From positions 1 to 6,494 of the forward strand of contig JAXGBA010000041.1 in NCBI GenBank assembly GCA_034186235.1: DNA of 6,494 nt. Reading direction: 5' to 3'. This DNA is from CAKSKB01 sp034186235. Its GTDB lineage: Bacteria; Bacillota; Clostridia; HGM11514. Of this stretch, positions 6,207-6,494 are shown one piece after another (position 1 is the stretch's first letter; each line of letters starts with the position of its first letter). The notes below the pieces were generated by a model, which did no database searches, was not told where the DNA came from, and worked only from the letters and a program-made list of their open reading frames with translations. Both the position numbers and the translations under genes were made by a program.

Positions 6207-6494
6207 TTGAGTAAAACATTTAAAATTGCATTTATGATAATAACGGCCGTGGCAGCGGCGGTTTTTGTTTGGCTTGAGGTTATGAAAATCCCGATGAATT
6301 CCGACTCCGCCTGCATGATGCTCGAGGCGAAGGACATTCTTTCCGGGAACATTTTTCTTTCGGACTGGAACCTCACCGGTATAAGTTTTTTAACCACCGA
6401 TCTGCCGTGGTTCACGCTCGGCACAGCGGTTTTCGGGGTGGGGCTGAACGCATTTCGGCTGACGGTTTTTATGATGTATGCGTTCATGATTTTA
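6207..6494 (+). CDS. Polytopic membrane protein, N-terminal part, possibly GT-C glycosyltransferase-like (runs off right edge)
   Basis: The frame is open from the TTG at 6207 to the end of the window (96 codons) and has no stop. The product starts with a short basic segment (SKTFK), then a transmembrane helix at about 7-26. A polar segment of about 27-68 follows, with Asp33 in PMNSDSA and the string KDILSGN followed by a DW pair, and then a second hydrophobic stretch at about 68-79. A further helix begins at about 82-96. An acidic residue just after the first helix, in a first external loop, is the layout of GT-C membrane glycosyltransferases (PMT/ArnT-like), which use lipid-linked sugars. 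The family match is inferred from layout only. The gene has its own promoter and lies behind the GH95 terminator, so it is a separate transcription unit. An alternative start is the ATG at 6234, which would remove most of the basic N-terminus and lacks a ribosome site. That this is a real gene is likely; its function is tentative. Confidence 0.75.
   Translation, partial: MSKTFKIAFMIITAVAAAVFVWLEVMKIPMNSDSACMMLEAKDILSGNIFLSDWNLTGISFLTTDLPWFTLGTAVFGVGLNAFRLTVFMMYAFMIL

Noticed and set aside
6143..6487. Minus-strand open frame of 114 codons
   Set aside because: It is antisense to the membrane-protein gene, which has a promoter, ribosome site and clear transmembrane pattern. The antisense frame would also run through that promoter.
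1..6494. Mobile element, CRISPR array, tRNA/rRNA or phage genes
   Set aside because: No transposase, terminal inverted repeats, regularly spaced repeats, RNA-gene structure or phage functions were seen on either strand.

Overview
The window is bacterial DNA of moderate GC with AT-rich intergenic stretches. It has strong sigma-A-type promoters (TTGACA/TATAAT, 17-bp spacers), purine-rich Shine-Dalgarno sites and a TTG start. Together with a cytoplasmic GH95-family glycosidase and a large modular secreted protein, this suggests an anaerobic, glycan-degrading Firmicute of the Clostridia (an Oscillospiraceae/Lachnospiraceae-like gut or rumen bacterium). That placement is inference from style and gene content; no marker gene is present.

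Layout. (1) Positions 1-3614, minus strand: one continuous open frame of at least 1204 codons, beginning with a signal peptide and running off the left edge. It encodes a large exported protein built of beta-sandwich modules: a BIG_2-like Ig domain, a LamG/concanavalin-like module, two mutually related sugar-binding-like modules, and three related beta repeats. No catalytic domain is recognised in the visible part. (2) Positions 3615-3815: a divergent intergenic region with a consensus promoter for each flanking gene, and a perfect 10-bp tandem repeat over the -10 box of the leftward promoter. (3) Positions 3816-6107, plus strand: a complete 763-residue GH95 enzyme (alpha-L-fucosidase or alpha-L-galactosidase) without signal peptide and with all known catalytic residues. 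(4) Positions 6108-6206: a rho-independent terminator followed by a third consensus promoter. (5) Positions 6207-6494, plus strand: the 5' end of a polytopic membrane protein gene with a TTG start, running off the right edge.

How the parts may fit: the secreted protein could bind glycans at the cell surface, while the GH95 enzyme would trim L-fucose or L-galactose from imported oligosaccharides in the cytoplasm. The two genes are divergently transcribed from separate promoters, so they are not an operon; a functional link is only suggested by proximity. The GH95 gene appears monocistronic, with its own promoter and terminator. The membrane protein may be a GT-C-like glycosyltransferase, but too little is visible to be firm. 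I see no RNA genes, insertion sequences, CRISPR arrays or phage genes, and nothing that clearly forms a new defence or mobile system. The least described item is the large modular surface protein.
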